From assembly GCA_965205925.1 (NCBI GenBank), contig OZ242183.1, forward strand, positions 1,731,227-1,795,226: a stretch of 64,000 bases of DNA, given 5' to 3'. Source of the stretch: CAYRJD01 sp965205925 (GTDB taxonomy: Bacteria; Actinomycetota; Acidimicrobiia; Acidimicrobiales; Poriferisodalaceae). Position 1 is the first letter of the stretch. Every line of letters starts with the position of its first letter. The notes beneath the pieces are model-generated. The model had not been told where the DNA came from. It saw only the letters and a list, made by a program, of their open reading frames with translations, and made no database searches. The position numbers were made by a program, and so were the translations under genes. This document shows positions 8,098 through 16,063 of this stretch, in pieces.

Positions 8098-10088
8098 GTA
8101 AGCGTGGAACTATCTGCAGCGGTTGCCGCAACAAGCGGCCACCAGTAGCGGTCAAGAGCGGGGGGTATCCGCGCTGATGGGCATGGGAAATGTGGTGGGG
8201 TTATAGGTGGGGTTATAGGTGGAGTTATAGGTGGAAGTAATAGCCAAGGAGGCCAAGGGCGTTTTACGCGTAGCTCGTTGACAAGTGGGGTACTAGAAAG
8301 CCTGGAGTTATCAGCCGTGCAGCCCAGTTTTTCTTCGGTGGTTCGAAACGGTGACAGGTACATCCGCTCAAACCAGCTGTGATGGGGCTCAAACACCATG
8401 CCCGACAGCTCAGTAGTGCGTTCCGGTGAGCTTGCTGCAGCATCTTGAAAAGCTTGCAGCTCGGCTTCGCTGCAAAGCGAGCCATGTGCTTGCTCTAGTA
8501 ATCCCTCCACTAGTTGCCCGCGCGCAATGCCTGCTTCGCAGATCAGTCGTTTGGACCAGGCAAGGTCGCGGTGCGACCGCCACACCTGCTCGTCAGAGAT
8601 AGCAACCCATTCATGCACAGGAATCCAAGTCAGATTCAGTCCTGACGCCCAGACATGTGGTTGAGATCGATCGATTTGTGAATCGCTTTCTGTGGCTTTG
8701 TCGCGCCCCCATGCCAGTGCTTTGGCAAATGCTCCTTGCGGATTGGATTCATCGCAATCGCCAACGAACTCCGCACTGGTGCTAGTGCGGAACCCGTCAA
8801 TCGTCCAACGCAACCACCGCGCCTCAACGCGCTCCGGCCGTGCAACGAACCTCTCTAGACGATCACCGCTAACTGCATCGGCTAGATAAATGTCATCGGC
8901 GCGATGGCAAAGCAGCACCTGCGCTCGTCCGGTGATGCTTAGTTCAGCCACATAAGCACGCTCAAGTGGTGGGCTAGTGAACGACAAGCGGACACCGCGT
9001 GACCACAGTGTTTCAAGTCTCGCTAGTTGCTCTGAGTCGGTGTTGTCGCCTATCGAAAGTGCGACCAGATCTTGACAAGCCTCCCAGAGGGACTGCGGAC
9101 CGATGGTTTGAACGGCGTGGCTCACATTTGTATCCGCCAGTGCAGCGGCGGCTGCTTGCTGAACTAGCAGGTGCTTAGCTGCGTTGCTCCAATCGCCTGG
9201 GAAGAAACCGGTGTCGGTGAGTGAGTGTCCGCTACTAGCTAGTTCGGTCGGCTCGCCAGGGCTGTAAGCCAACAACCGGGCATATTGAGAGTTGGTGGCA
9301 TCCCAGCTAGGTATGGCTAGCCCGGTAGGCGATTTCATACCGGCAACGAACTGGGTGTATTCACCAGAGTTGTTTTTGGCCGCTGGTATACGTCGTGCTA
9401 GTTCTTGGACTTGCTTGATTATTGCTGGGCTGGCATCGCGTAGTTGGTAGGTAGCTGGGTCGCGTGCGGCGTCTGAGGCTGGGTGCGGTGGACAAAGTCG
9501 AATCTGTTCCCAGCCAGCGCGACGACTGTCGCTCAGATGGAACTTTGTTTGCAGTCCAGTGGAGTCAACCACTTGCTCCCAGGAGCCGTCTTTCTTTTGC
9601 GCTAAGTGTTCTCGCTTTGCCAAGCGGGCTGCTGCTGCAGGCATGTAAGGCGGCATGATCGAGCGCCATAGCGATTCCACGGCCGCGAAATAGTCGGCAC
9701 CAAGGTTGAGTGAATCTTCCCAGAACGGATGAATGTCTGATATTTGCTCGTGCGACTGCGGGGACGAAATGAGCCATGGCATCCAGGTACGACCGCCCGA
9801 CAGCGGCACGGTCTTGGGAACTGGGTTGGTGTTTGTGATTGCAAGAGAGATTTCGCTTGGCTGGGTTGTTTGAACAGCTGGACTAACAGCTGGGCTAACA
9901 AGCGGACTAGCGAGCAAAAGCTCGGTTGGATCGAAATCAAAATCGTTGTCGTTGAGAAACCCATTGTTTAAGAACAAAGCCATAAAGGCGGCTGTTGAAA
10001 GTGCTGCGCTAGCTACGGCAACAATCGCTAACAACGCCCAGCGTCTTGTCTGGCTGTATCTGGTGTGCGCAGGATCAAGATGAGCCAC
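8094..10088 (-). CDS. Membrane-anchored exported protein, first gene of the pilus locus, function unknown
   Basis: This 664-residue protein has one membrane helix at about residues 17-38 (ALLAIVAVASAALSTAAFMA) and a long exported region without a recognised domain. Near the C-terminus the tandem PPITPPITPPITPP comes from a 13-bp-step DNA repeat around 8201-8240. The start is a GTG preceded by GAGGAGA at 5 nt. It heads a run of overlapping genes leading to tadA, so the locus is probably one transcript beginning in 10089-10258. The protein may be an assembly platform partner or adhesin, but the sequence does not decide. Confidence 0.65.
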   Translation of the reverse strand: MAHLDPAHTRYSQTRRWALLAIVAVASAALSTAAFMALFLNNGFLNDNDFDFDPTELLLASPLVSPAVSPAVQTTQPSEISLAITNTNPVPKTVPLSGGRTWMPWLISSPQSHEQISDIHPFWEDSLNLGADYFAAVESLWRSIMPPYMPAAAARLAKREHLAQKKDGSWEQVVDSTGLQTKFHLSDSRRAGWEQIRLCPPHPASDAARDPATYQLRDASPAIIKQVQELARRIPAAKNNSGEYTQFVAGMKSPTGLAIPSWDATNSQYARLLAYSPGEPTELASSGHSLTDTGFFPGDWSNAAKHLLVQQAAAAALADTNVSHAVQTIGPQSLWEACQDLVALSIGDNTDSEQLARLETLWSRGVRLSFTSPPLERAYVAELSITGRAQVLLCHRADDIYLADAVSGDRLERFVARPERVEARWLRWTIDGFRTSTSAEFVGDCDESNPQGAFAKALAWGRDKATESDSQIDRSQPHVWASGLNLTWIPVHEWVAISDEQVWRSHRDLAWSKRLICEAGIARGQLVEGLLEQAHGSLCSEAELQAFQDAAASSPERTTELSGMVFEPHHSWFERMYLSPFRTTEEKLGCTADNSRLSSTPLVNELRVKRPWPPWLLLPPITPPITPPITPPHFPCPSARIPPALDRYWWPLVAATAADSSTLT

Positions 10089-10120
10089 GAACTCTCCTCA
10101 TCGTTAGAGCTGAGCCGGTT

Positions 10121-10181
10121 AGCAACCATCTGGTTGCTGTACTGGCAGCGACCTAACTGAGTCGTGGTAACGCTTTGCGTT
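10121..10181 (-). promoter_or_regulatory. Two perfect small hairpins in the leader of the pilus locus
   Basis: In the 170-bp gap between nusB and the first pilus gene, 10121-10138 is a 7-bp inverted repeat (agcaacc/ggttgct) with a 4-nt loop. 10169-10181 is a 5-bp inverted repeat (aacgc/gcgtt) with a 3-nt loop. The first lies about 33 nt upstream of the GTG start. Neither has a U-tract, so they are not clear terminators. They may be transcript-leader or operator structures. I could not assign a convincing promoter here. Confidence 0.35.
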
Positions 10182-10258
10182 GCTGCTGTCGCAGTTCTAC
10201 ATCAAGTTTTTAGAAAATTCGTTGGGAATTAATCGCTGCTAATCGCGATTGCTCACCG

Positions 10259-10693
10259 TCAAGAGCTTTTGCTCTGCTCTGCAGCAGTAGCTAACACCCC
10301 ATTCACAAACGCAGCGCTGCGCATGGTTGAGCCGTAACACTCAGCCAGTGCCACTGCTTCACTCAAAATCACTGATACCGGCTCTTGCGCTTGCATCAGC
10401 TCAAAGATGCCCAGTCGCAAAATCCATCGTTCGCAACTTGCCAGTCGCTCTAGCGGCCAACCATCCATCAGCAACTCGCACAAGCGCTTGTCTAGTTCCG
10501 CCATGTTTTGGCTGACGCCTTCAACCAGGGTCAACGCGTGCGAATCGATCCTTACCGGAAGGCTTTTAATGACCTCGGTTGAACTGCATCCTTTCATCTC
10601 CGCTTCGTAGAGCAGTTCCATGGCTCGCTCGCGTGCCTCGTGTCTACGGTCACGTCCGGCTGGAGCGAAAGGATCGCTCGGGCGTGAACTCAC
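10259..10693 (-). CDS. nusB: Transcription antitermination factor NusB
   Basis: The 144-residue, all-helical protein shows the family opening (RRHEARERAMELLYEAEM) and the C-terminal pattern LGIFELM, VILSEAVALAECYG, FVNGVLA. NusB binds boxA RNA with NusE during rRNA antitermination. The GTG start overlaps the efp stop, so the two genes are coupled. In actinobacteria nusB is commonly followed by pyr genes, but here about 10 kb of pilus genes intervene. Confidence 0.95.
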   Translation of the reverse strand: MSSRPSDPFAPAGRDRRHEARERAMELLYEAEMKGCSSTEVIKSLPVRIDSHALTLVEGVSQNMAELDKRLCELLMDGWPLERLASCERWILRLGIFELMQAQEPVSVILSEAVALAECYGSTMRSAAFVNGVLATAAEQSKSS

Positions 10694-11256
10694 GTCTTAG
10701 CTCGTTCTATGTATTCGCCATTGCGGGTGTCAACCTTGATGCGGTCGCCGACTTCTATAAACAATGGCACCTGAACTACAAAATCGGTTTCCAGTTTTGC
10801 GGGCTTTTGCGCACCAGATACGCGATCTCCTTGCAAGCCCGGATCGGTCTCAACCACTGCCAGCACCACAGATGCAGGTAGGTCAACTCCCAATACCTCG
10901 TCGTCACAGATCTGCAGCACAGCCTGACTGCCCTCCACTATGAACCCTGCGGCTTGTCCAAGCGTGATCTTTTCTACGTGGCGCTGCTCGTAAGTCTCGT
11001 TATCCATAAACACAAAGCTGGACCCGTCGGCATACAGATATTGCATGTCGCGTTTGTCGATGATGGCTTGCTCAAGTTTTTCACCGGCTCGAAAGGTGCG
11101 ATCAATCACCGCACCGGTGCGCACGTTGCGCAAGGTCGTGCGCACGAAAGCGGGTCCTTTGCCAGGTTTTACGTGTTGAAACTCATTGATCTGAAAGAGG
11201 TTGCCGTCAATGAGAACGCTTATGCCGTTACGAAAATCTGCGGTGGAGATAGCCAT
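10690..11256 (-). CDS. efp: Translation elongation factor P
   Basis: This 188-residue protein relieves ribosome stalling at polyproline. It has the three-domain length and the domain I loop KPGKGPAFVRTTLRN, whose Lys sits at the tip that reaches the P-site tRNA. The C-terminal signature KVDTRNGEYIER is present. No modification enzyme (EpmA or YmfI type) is visible in the window. It overlaps nusB by 4 nt and follows aroQ after 59 bp. Confidence 0.96.
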   Translation of the reverse strand: MAISTADFRNGISVLIDGNLFQINEFQHVKPGKGPAFVRTTLRNVRTGAVIDRTFRAGEKLEQAIIDKRDMQYLYADGSSFVFMDNETYEQRHVEKITLGQAAGFIVEGSQAVLQICDDEVLGVDLPASVVLAVVETDPGLQGDRVSGAQKPAKLETDFVVQVPLFIEVGDRIKVDTRNGEYIERAKT

Positions 11257-11315
11257 GAGCGTTCCATTGTGCCGGTTCGCAGAATCGAATCCTTGAGCGT
11301 GGAGTTAGCACATGC

Positions 11316-11768
11316 TCAGGTTTGGGTGATTCTGATCGCTGCGACTGCTTCATCGACTGCTGCGCGATATCCGGCTACGCCCATCCCTGCGACAACCTTC
11401 GCTGCGAGTGGTTCGATTACCGAGAAGTGGCGCCACTTCTCTCGCTTGGATGGATCAGAAATATGTAACTCGATAATCGGTGCGTCGAATGCTCCCAACG
11501 CGTCGTGTAATGCCCAGGAGTAGTGAGTAAAGGCAGCCGCATTAATGATCAATGCATCCACTCTTGCGATGCCCGTTTGAATGGCGCCTACCAGGTCGCC
11601 TTCGTGGTTGCTTTGTAGATGCTCTAGTTCATAGCCGTGCGAGTCGGCTTGACGGCGCGCAGCTTGGACGTGGTCGTTGAGGGTATGCGTGCCGTAGATC
11701 TCGGGTTGTCGTGTTCCCAACAAATTCAGATTCGGGCCTGACAACAGCAGTAATACAGGGCGTGTCAC
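11316..11768 (-). CDS. aroQ: Type II 3-dehydroquinate dehydratase
   Basis: This 150-residue enzyme converts 3-dehydroquinate to 3-dehydroshikimate. Motifs include GPNLNLLGTRQPEIYG with the catalytic Arg and Tyr, NAAAFTHYSWALHDA, and ELHISDPSKREKWRHFS with the catalytic His. The start is a GTG 18 nt after aroB. It belongs to the aroE-pilD-aroB-aroQ shikimate cluster. Confidence 0.96.
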   Translation of the reverse strand: MTRPVLLLLSGPNLNLLGTRQPEIYGTHTLNDHVQAARRQADSHGYELEHLQSNHEGDLVGAIQTGIARVDALIINAAAFTHYSWALHDALGAFDAPIIELHISDPSKREKWRHFSVIEPLAAKVVAGMGVAGYRAAVDEAVAAIRITQT

Positions 11769-11786
11769 GACTACAGGGTGCCCGAA

Positions 11787-12827
11787 CTAGCCGTCGGCCG
11801 TTAGCTCTGCCAACGTTTCGCGTAGAGCTTCTTCGGGCACCAATGGCACCACCTCTAACCCAACGGGACCATCCAGCACAAATGTAAGTCCATTGGTGGC
11901 CTTTTTGTCGTGTCGAAATAACGCCATCAGTTCATCGTGGTTGGCATCACTGGGAAGCTTGTGGCTTAGCTCGTAGTTCGCCAAAACGTTGCGGTGTTTG
12001 TCAACGGCGGCGTTATCTATGCGGCCCAGACGTCTAGCCAACAGCGCCGCGAAGTACAGCCCTACCCCCACCGCTTCGCCGTGGCGTAGATCAAATTTGC
12101 CGCTGATCTCCAGAGCGTGCGCCAAAGTGTGCCCGTAGTTAAGTAAAGCTCGCGCACCAGAATCGGTTTCATCTGCAGCTACTGCGGCGGCTTTGATGCG
12201 AACACATTGCGCGACCTTTTCCTCGATAGGCAACTCGTCTAAGTTTTTGCCGCCTAAGAAGTGGTACTTCGCTAGCTCGCCTAGCCCGGATTGCTTTTCA
12301 CGCGGTGGCAGTGATTCCAGCGTTTCGGTGTCGCACAAGACCGCCTTGGGTTGCCAGAAAGTGCCGACCAGGTTTTTGCCTTGTTCTAGGTTTACGCCGG
12401 TTTTACCTCCGATGGCCGCGTCAATCTGCGCTAGCAAGGTGGTTGCAACATGGACTACTGCGATACCGCGGTGATAGACCGAAGCGGCAAAGCCCGCCAC
12501 GTCGGTTACGACCCCGCCACCAAATCCAATAACAACGTCACTGCGTGTCAAACCGAACTCCGCAAAACGGCTGCAGAGGTCTTGAATTGTGGATAGCTGT
12601 TTGGCCTGCTCACCGTCAGCGATGTCTACCGTTAAGCATTCAAGACCCGTTTCGGCTTGACCTAGCGCTGCGGTTATTGGTTTTTGTGTTACAACGACCG
12701 CGCGTTGCGGCGTGCTGTCTAACACGGTGTCAAGAGCAGCTGGTAACTCAAGCCTTACGCCATGGCCGATCAGAACCGGATAACTGCGCTGCGCTAGCGG
12801 AACATCAACAGTGATCAGATCATTCAC
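11787..12827 (-). CDS. aroB: 3-dehydroquinate synthase
   Basis: The 346-residue enzyme makes 3-dehydroquinate from DAHP using NAD and a divalent metal. Signatures are FGGGVVTDVAGFAASVYHRG for nucleotide binding, LLAQIDAAIGGKTGVN, and the metal ligands in LNYGHTLAHALE and LRHGEAVGVG. The GTG start directly follows the stop of the prepilin peptidase gene, pointing to coupling. Confidence 0.96.
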   Translation of the reverse strand: MNDLITVDVPLAQRSYPVLIGHGVRLELPAALDTVLDSTPQRAVVVTQKPITAALGQAETGLECLTVDIADGEQAKQLSTIQDLCSRFAEFGLTRSDVVIGFGGGVVTDVAGFAASVYHRGIAVVHVATTLLAQIDAAIGGKTGVNLEQGKNLVGTFWQPKAVLCDTETLESLPPREKQSGLGELAKYHFLGGKNLDELPIEEKVAQCVRIKAAAVAADETDSGARALLNYGHTLAHALEISGKFDLRHGEAVGVGLYFAALLARRLGRIDNAAVDKHRNVLANYELSHKLPSDANHDELMALFRHDKKATNGLTFVLDGPVGLEVVPLVPEEALRETLAELTADG

Positions 12828-13412
12828 CTAAAGAGAGAGAGTAGCTAACTCGTTGTTGAACGAGATTACAGCGATTGCGCCTGCAATCAGATACGGACCT
12901 AAGGCGAACTTGACTCGTAGATCTCGTCGCACAATGGCGATAACAACGCCAGCAAGTGCTGCGCTGGCGAAACCAAACATCAGTCCTACCAACACCAGAA
13001 CGGGTTGAAAATAGCCCAAGTGCAAGCCGATGTACCCAGCTAAGCGCACGTCGCCATAGCCGATGCCCTTGCGGGTGAATAGCCAAACCAGATGCATGAG
13101 CCCCCAGCCAAGCGACCAACCCAGTCCGCAACCAAGTAACTGAACCACAGCACTTTTTGGCGATTGGTTTTCTAATACACAAGCAACAGCTAGCAAGATC
13201 GTTGCGGCAGCTAGTGCCGGGTAGAGCACCCTGTTTGGCAATAGTCGCTCACGCGCGTCAACCACTCCCAGCCAGGCTGTTATCCAACCAAACACCCACA
13301 GTGGAATCAACGCAAAGCGCCAGCCGATCGTTGCTGTAAGCGCAATGACGATCGCAGCCGTCAGCGCTGCGATTAGTCGTGCGCTATGCCTGCCGCCTTG
13401 GCCATTATCCAA
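12828..13412 (-). CDS. Prepilin peptidase (A24 family), short TadV-like form
   Basis: This 194-residue polytopic membrane protein carries both catalytic aspartates of A24 peptidases, in VVDARERLLPNRVL and in the GxGD motif GIGYGDVRLAGY. It lacks the N-terminal zinc/methylase domain of full PilD, as is usual for Tad-type and actinobacterial enzymes. The longest start is a TTG overlapping aroE by 40 nt, and the true start is uncertain. It is the only prepilin peptidase in the window, so it probably processes the pilins at 559-2166 although it lies among shikimate genes. Confidence 0.88.
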   Translation of the reverse strand: MDNGQGGRHSARLIAALTAAIVIALTATIGWRFALIPLWVFGWITAWLGVVDARERLLPNRVLYPALAAATILLAVACVLENQSPKSAVVQLLGCGLGWSLGWGLMHLVWLFTRKGIGYGDVRLAGYIGLHLGYFQPVLVLVGLMFGFASAALAGVVIAIVRRDLRVKFALGPYLIAGAIAVISFNNELATLSL

Positions 13413-14242
13413 AATGGGGCCTCTCGGTTTGTCCAGATCTCAAACTGCTCAATAGCTTGATAGATCAGCATTGCTACCCCATTTTGCGCTGTTACGCCAC
13501 GAGATTTTGCTTCTGTCAGTAACTGAGTTTGTGCAGGGGTGTAAATCAAATCGACCAAGTGTTGAGAGTCGTTTAACAGATCGACATCTAATGGGAGAGG
13601 GTCGTCTGCTCTCATACCTAAGGGAGTTGCGTTGATCAACAGCTCCGCTTGAGCTATGGCGTCAGTGGCCGAATCCGGCACCGAACAGCTAGCAGTGCTA
13701 ACAGCATCATGCTTTCTCACAAACTCCGTCACCATGGTTGCCACACTTTGTGCCTTTCCTTGGCTGCGGTTGACGATTGACACCTCAGCGCCTTTTGAAC
13801 AAAGCGCAAGTGCTGCCGCACGACCCGCTGCGCCCGCACCTACCACCGTTACTCGAAGTCCGGCCATATTCTTCGAGTTATCGCCGTCTAACAAAGACAT
13901 GACCAATCCTTGACCGTCGGTGTTGTGGCCGATCAGCTTGTCCTCTTTGCGGGTGATGCAGTTCACCGCTTCAAGAGCCTCTGCAACATCGCTGAGCTCA
14001 TCGCAAGCCGTAAACGCTGCCTGCTTGTGCGGCATGGTTACCGAAATACCTGCGATGTGCAAAGTCCGCATGGTTTCGATGGCTTCTGTGCCCTTGTCTT
14101 GCGCCACCTCCCACGCCACGTAAACACAATCCAGGTGATGATGCATAAAAGCTGCGTTGTACATCACCGGACTAAGGGAATGTTTAATGGGTGTTCCAAT
14201 AACGCCAAAAACATCGGTTTTGGCGTTGGGCCATTTCTTCAT
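13373..14242 (-). CDS. aroE: Shikimate dehydrogenase
   Basis: The 289-residue NADP-dependent enzyme reduces 3-dehydroshikimate. The N-terminal substrate site VIGTPIKHSLSPVMYNAAF, the catalytic Lys in VTMPHKQAAF, the Rossmann loop VVGAGAAGRAAALAL and the NADP-phosphate patch NRSQGKA are all present. The start overlaps the mltG stop (ATGA). Confidence 0.95.
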   Translation of the reverse strand: MKKWPNAKTDVFGVIGTPIKHSLSPVMYNAAFMHHHLDCVYVAWEVAQDKGTEAIETMRTLHIAGISVTMPHKQAAFTACDELSDVAEALEAVNCITRKEDKLIGHNTDGQGLVMSLLDGDNSKNMAGLRVTVVGAGAAGRAAALALCSKGAEVSIVNRSQGKAQSVATMVTEFVRKHDAVSTASCSVPDSATDAIAQAELLINATPLGMRADDPLPLDVDLLNDSQHLVDLIYTPAQTQLLTEAKSRGVTAQNGVAMLIYQAIEQFEIWTNREAPFWIMAKAAGIAHD

Positions 14243-15576
14243 CCGCAGAATCCCAATTCAAGGCAAATGTCGCGATCCTTTAAGAACTGTTCGTACTCCA
14301 CCGAGAATGACAAGGTTCCGTCCTCGTCTGTCTTAACGACGAACAGCCAGTCGCCTGGTTCGGGATTAAGCGTGGCAGCGAGCGATTGACGACTGGGCGT
14401 ATTGATTGGCGTCGGCGGTAGTCCTAAGTTCAGGCGAGTGTTGTACGGAGAGTCGATTGAAAGTGCGAAGGCGTCAACGTCTGCACCACCCACCAGATAG
14501 CGCACGGTTGCGTCCATTCCCAAAGTCATCCCGGCAGCTAAACGGTTGTAGATGACTTGAGCCAGCTTGGGACGGTCTTCGGGACGAGAGGCTTCACCTT
14601 CCACGATGCTTGCCACTATTAGTGCCTCATACGGTGTAAGTCCGACCTGAGCAAGGGAGTCGGTGAAGTTCAGTTCGGTTAGAACCGAGTCCATCTGGTT
14701 AGTCATCGTGGCGATCAACTGGCTGGTGGTGGTAGCTGCCGTCAAGAAGTATGTGTCACCGAATAGGAATCCTTCCGACTGATTTAGTGCGCGCAAGGCA
14801 ATGTCGTTGGGTGGGGGCGCAATGGTTGATAACGCAGGTGTTATGTCCAGCGCGTCTAAAAAGTCGGCTCCGCTGAATCGCAGATCTTCTTGATTGCTAA
14901 TTAGCTCAGCCATCTGCGCAACGGTGAGACCCTCAGGGATAGTGAGAGCAAACTGGTCGGCCAGATTTACCTGCACTGGTCCACCCCGCAAGATTTCCAG
15001 CGCCTCCCAGACAGATGAGTTCTGTTGAAAAACGTAGTCACCTGCTTGGAATGTTGGCCCTCCTCGCAGTCGTACGTACCACTCATAGGCGGTGGCGTCG
15101 GGAATGACTCCGTTGCCAGCTAGTAGTTCCGAAACTGCTGACGAGCTGGACCCAGGCGGCAGTGCCACAATCACTTCGGTGGTGGGATCACCAGGTGGGT
15201 CAAGCTTTTGGCGCAGCCAGTCAACCGTTCGTACACCAGCGATCAGCGCTATGCCCAACATCAGCGCTAGCACCAGCACAGCTCCTTTGGTGCCGGGGCC
15301 GTTAGAAGAGCGGACAACTTCATAGTCCAGTCCTTCGTAACCCTCAAGCAGCTCTTCGTTGCCGTTGCCTTGCAGGCTTTGCTTGGGTAGCCGCCGCTTA
15401 TTGGGCAGAAAGTCCGCAATGCTGCGGCGAAGCGTTGGAGTGATCGGTGGAGTGATCGCGCGCTTTTTATCTGAGCTAGCCAGGCCGGGGGTGCCTTTGG
15501 TGCGCGTTTCGTTGCCGGAGCTGCCGCGCACAAGCGTGTTAAGAGCGCTCTTCCAGCCAGGTTCAGATTCGTTCAT
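14239..15576 (-). CDS. mltG: Endolytic murein transglycosylase MltG (YceG-like)
   Basis: The product of 445 residues has a cytoplasmic N-terminus of about 95 residues, one membrane helix (GAVLVLALMLGIALIAGV), a LysM-like region (IPEGLTVAQMAELIS) and the YceG catalytic domain. That domain shows the catalytic Glu in SIVEGEASRPEDRPKLAQVI, then MDATVRYLVG and the conserved NPEPGDWLFVV. The enzyme cleaves nascent glycan strands. It overlaps both ruvX and aroE by 4 nt. The Pro-rich repeat AITPPITP near residue 40 resembles the repeats in the 664-residue pilus-locus protein. Confidence 0.93.
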   Translation of the reverse strand: MNESEPGWKSALNTLVRGSSGNETRTKGTPGLASSDKKRAITPPITPTLRRSIADFLPNKRRLPKQSLQGNGNEELLEGYEGLDYEVVRSSNGPGTKGAVLVLALMLGIALIAGVRTVDWLRQKLDPPGDPTTEVIVALPPGSSSSAVSELLAGNGVIPDATAYEWYVRLRGGPTFQAGDYVFQQNSSVWEALEILRGGPVQVNLADQFALTIPEGLTVAQMAELISNQEDLRFSGADFLDALDITPALSTIAPPPNDIALRALNQSEGFLFGDTYFLTAATTTSQLIATMTNQMDSVLTELNFTDSLAQVGLTPYEALIVASIVEGEASRPEDRPKLAQVIYNRLAAGMTLGMDATVRYLVGGADVDAFALSIDSPYNTRLNLGLPPTPINTPSRQSLAATLNPEPGDWLFVVKTDEDGTLSFSVEYEQFLKDRDICLELGFCG

Positions 15577-16040
15577 TGACTATCTAGCCAAGCTTGTAGA
15601 AACACCGCGGCTGCCACCTTGTCGACCACCTGGCGGCGCTGTGGGGCTTTCATGTTTTGCTCGCGTAACGATCGTTCCGCTTGCGTCGTAGAAAACCTCT
15701 CATCATGGAGAACGACCTTCACACTTGAAAAGCTTGCCGCATTTGAGCGCTCATTTGTTGGCACCTGCTGCGCTAACTCACGTAGGACTGTTGCTATTGA
15801 TTCGGCTTCTTGGCGAGCTTGCTCGCAGGCAAGATTTTCTTCGCCGTCTAGCGACAGAGGCAAACCCACCACCACCACCTGCGCACCAACCGAACGCACT
15901 AGTTCAGCGATTTTGCGGTGATCGGCCTGTTTGGTTTTGGAGCGTTGCAGCACTTCATACGGAGTAGCAACCAGACCGTCTGAATCGCTTAGCGCAATTC
16001 CGATTCTCACGGTGCCCAAATCAACACCGACGCAACGCAT
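15573..16040 (-). CDS. ruvX: Putative pre-16S rRNA nuclease RuvX/YqgF
   Basis: The 155-residue RNase H-fold protein begins MRCVGVDLGTVRIGIALSD with the catalytic Asp. It shows VVVGLPLSLDGEEN and the final acidic motif HDERFSTTQAERSL. The family processes the 5' end of 16S rRNA. The alaS-ruvX-mltG-aroE order is the usual actinobacterial one. Confidence 0.93.
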   Translation of the reverse strand: MRCVGVDLGTVRIGIALSDSDGLVATPYEVLQRSKTKQADHRKIAELVRSVGAQVVVVGLPLSLDGEENLACEQARQEAESIATVLRELAQQVPTNERSNAASFSSVKVVLHDERFSTTQAERSLREQNMKAPQRRQVVDKVAAAVFLQAWLDSQ

Positions 16041-16063
16041 TTGCTGTTTTGCTGCCTGATTGG

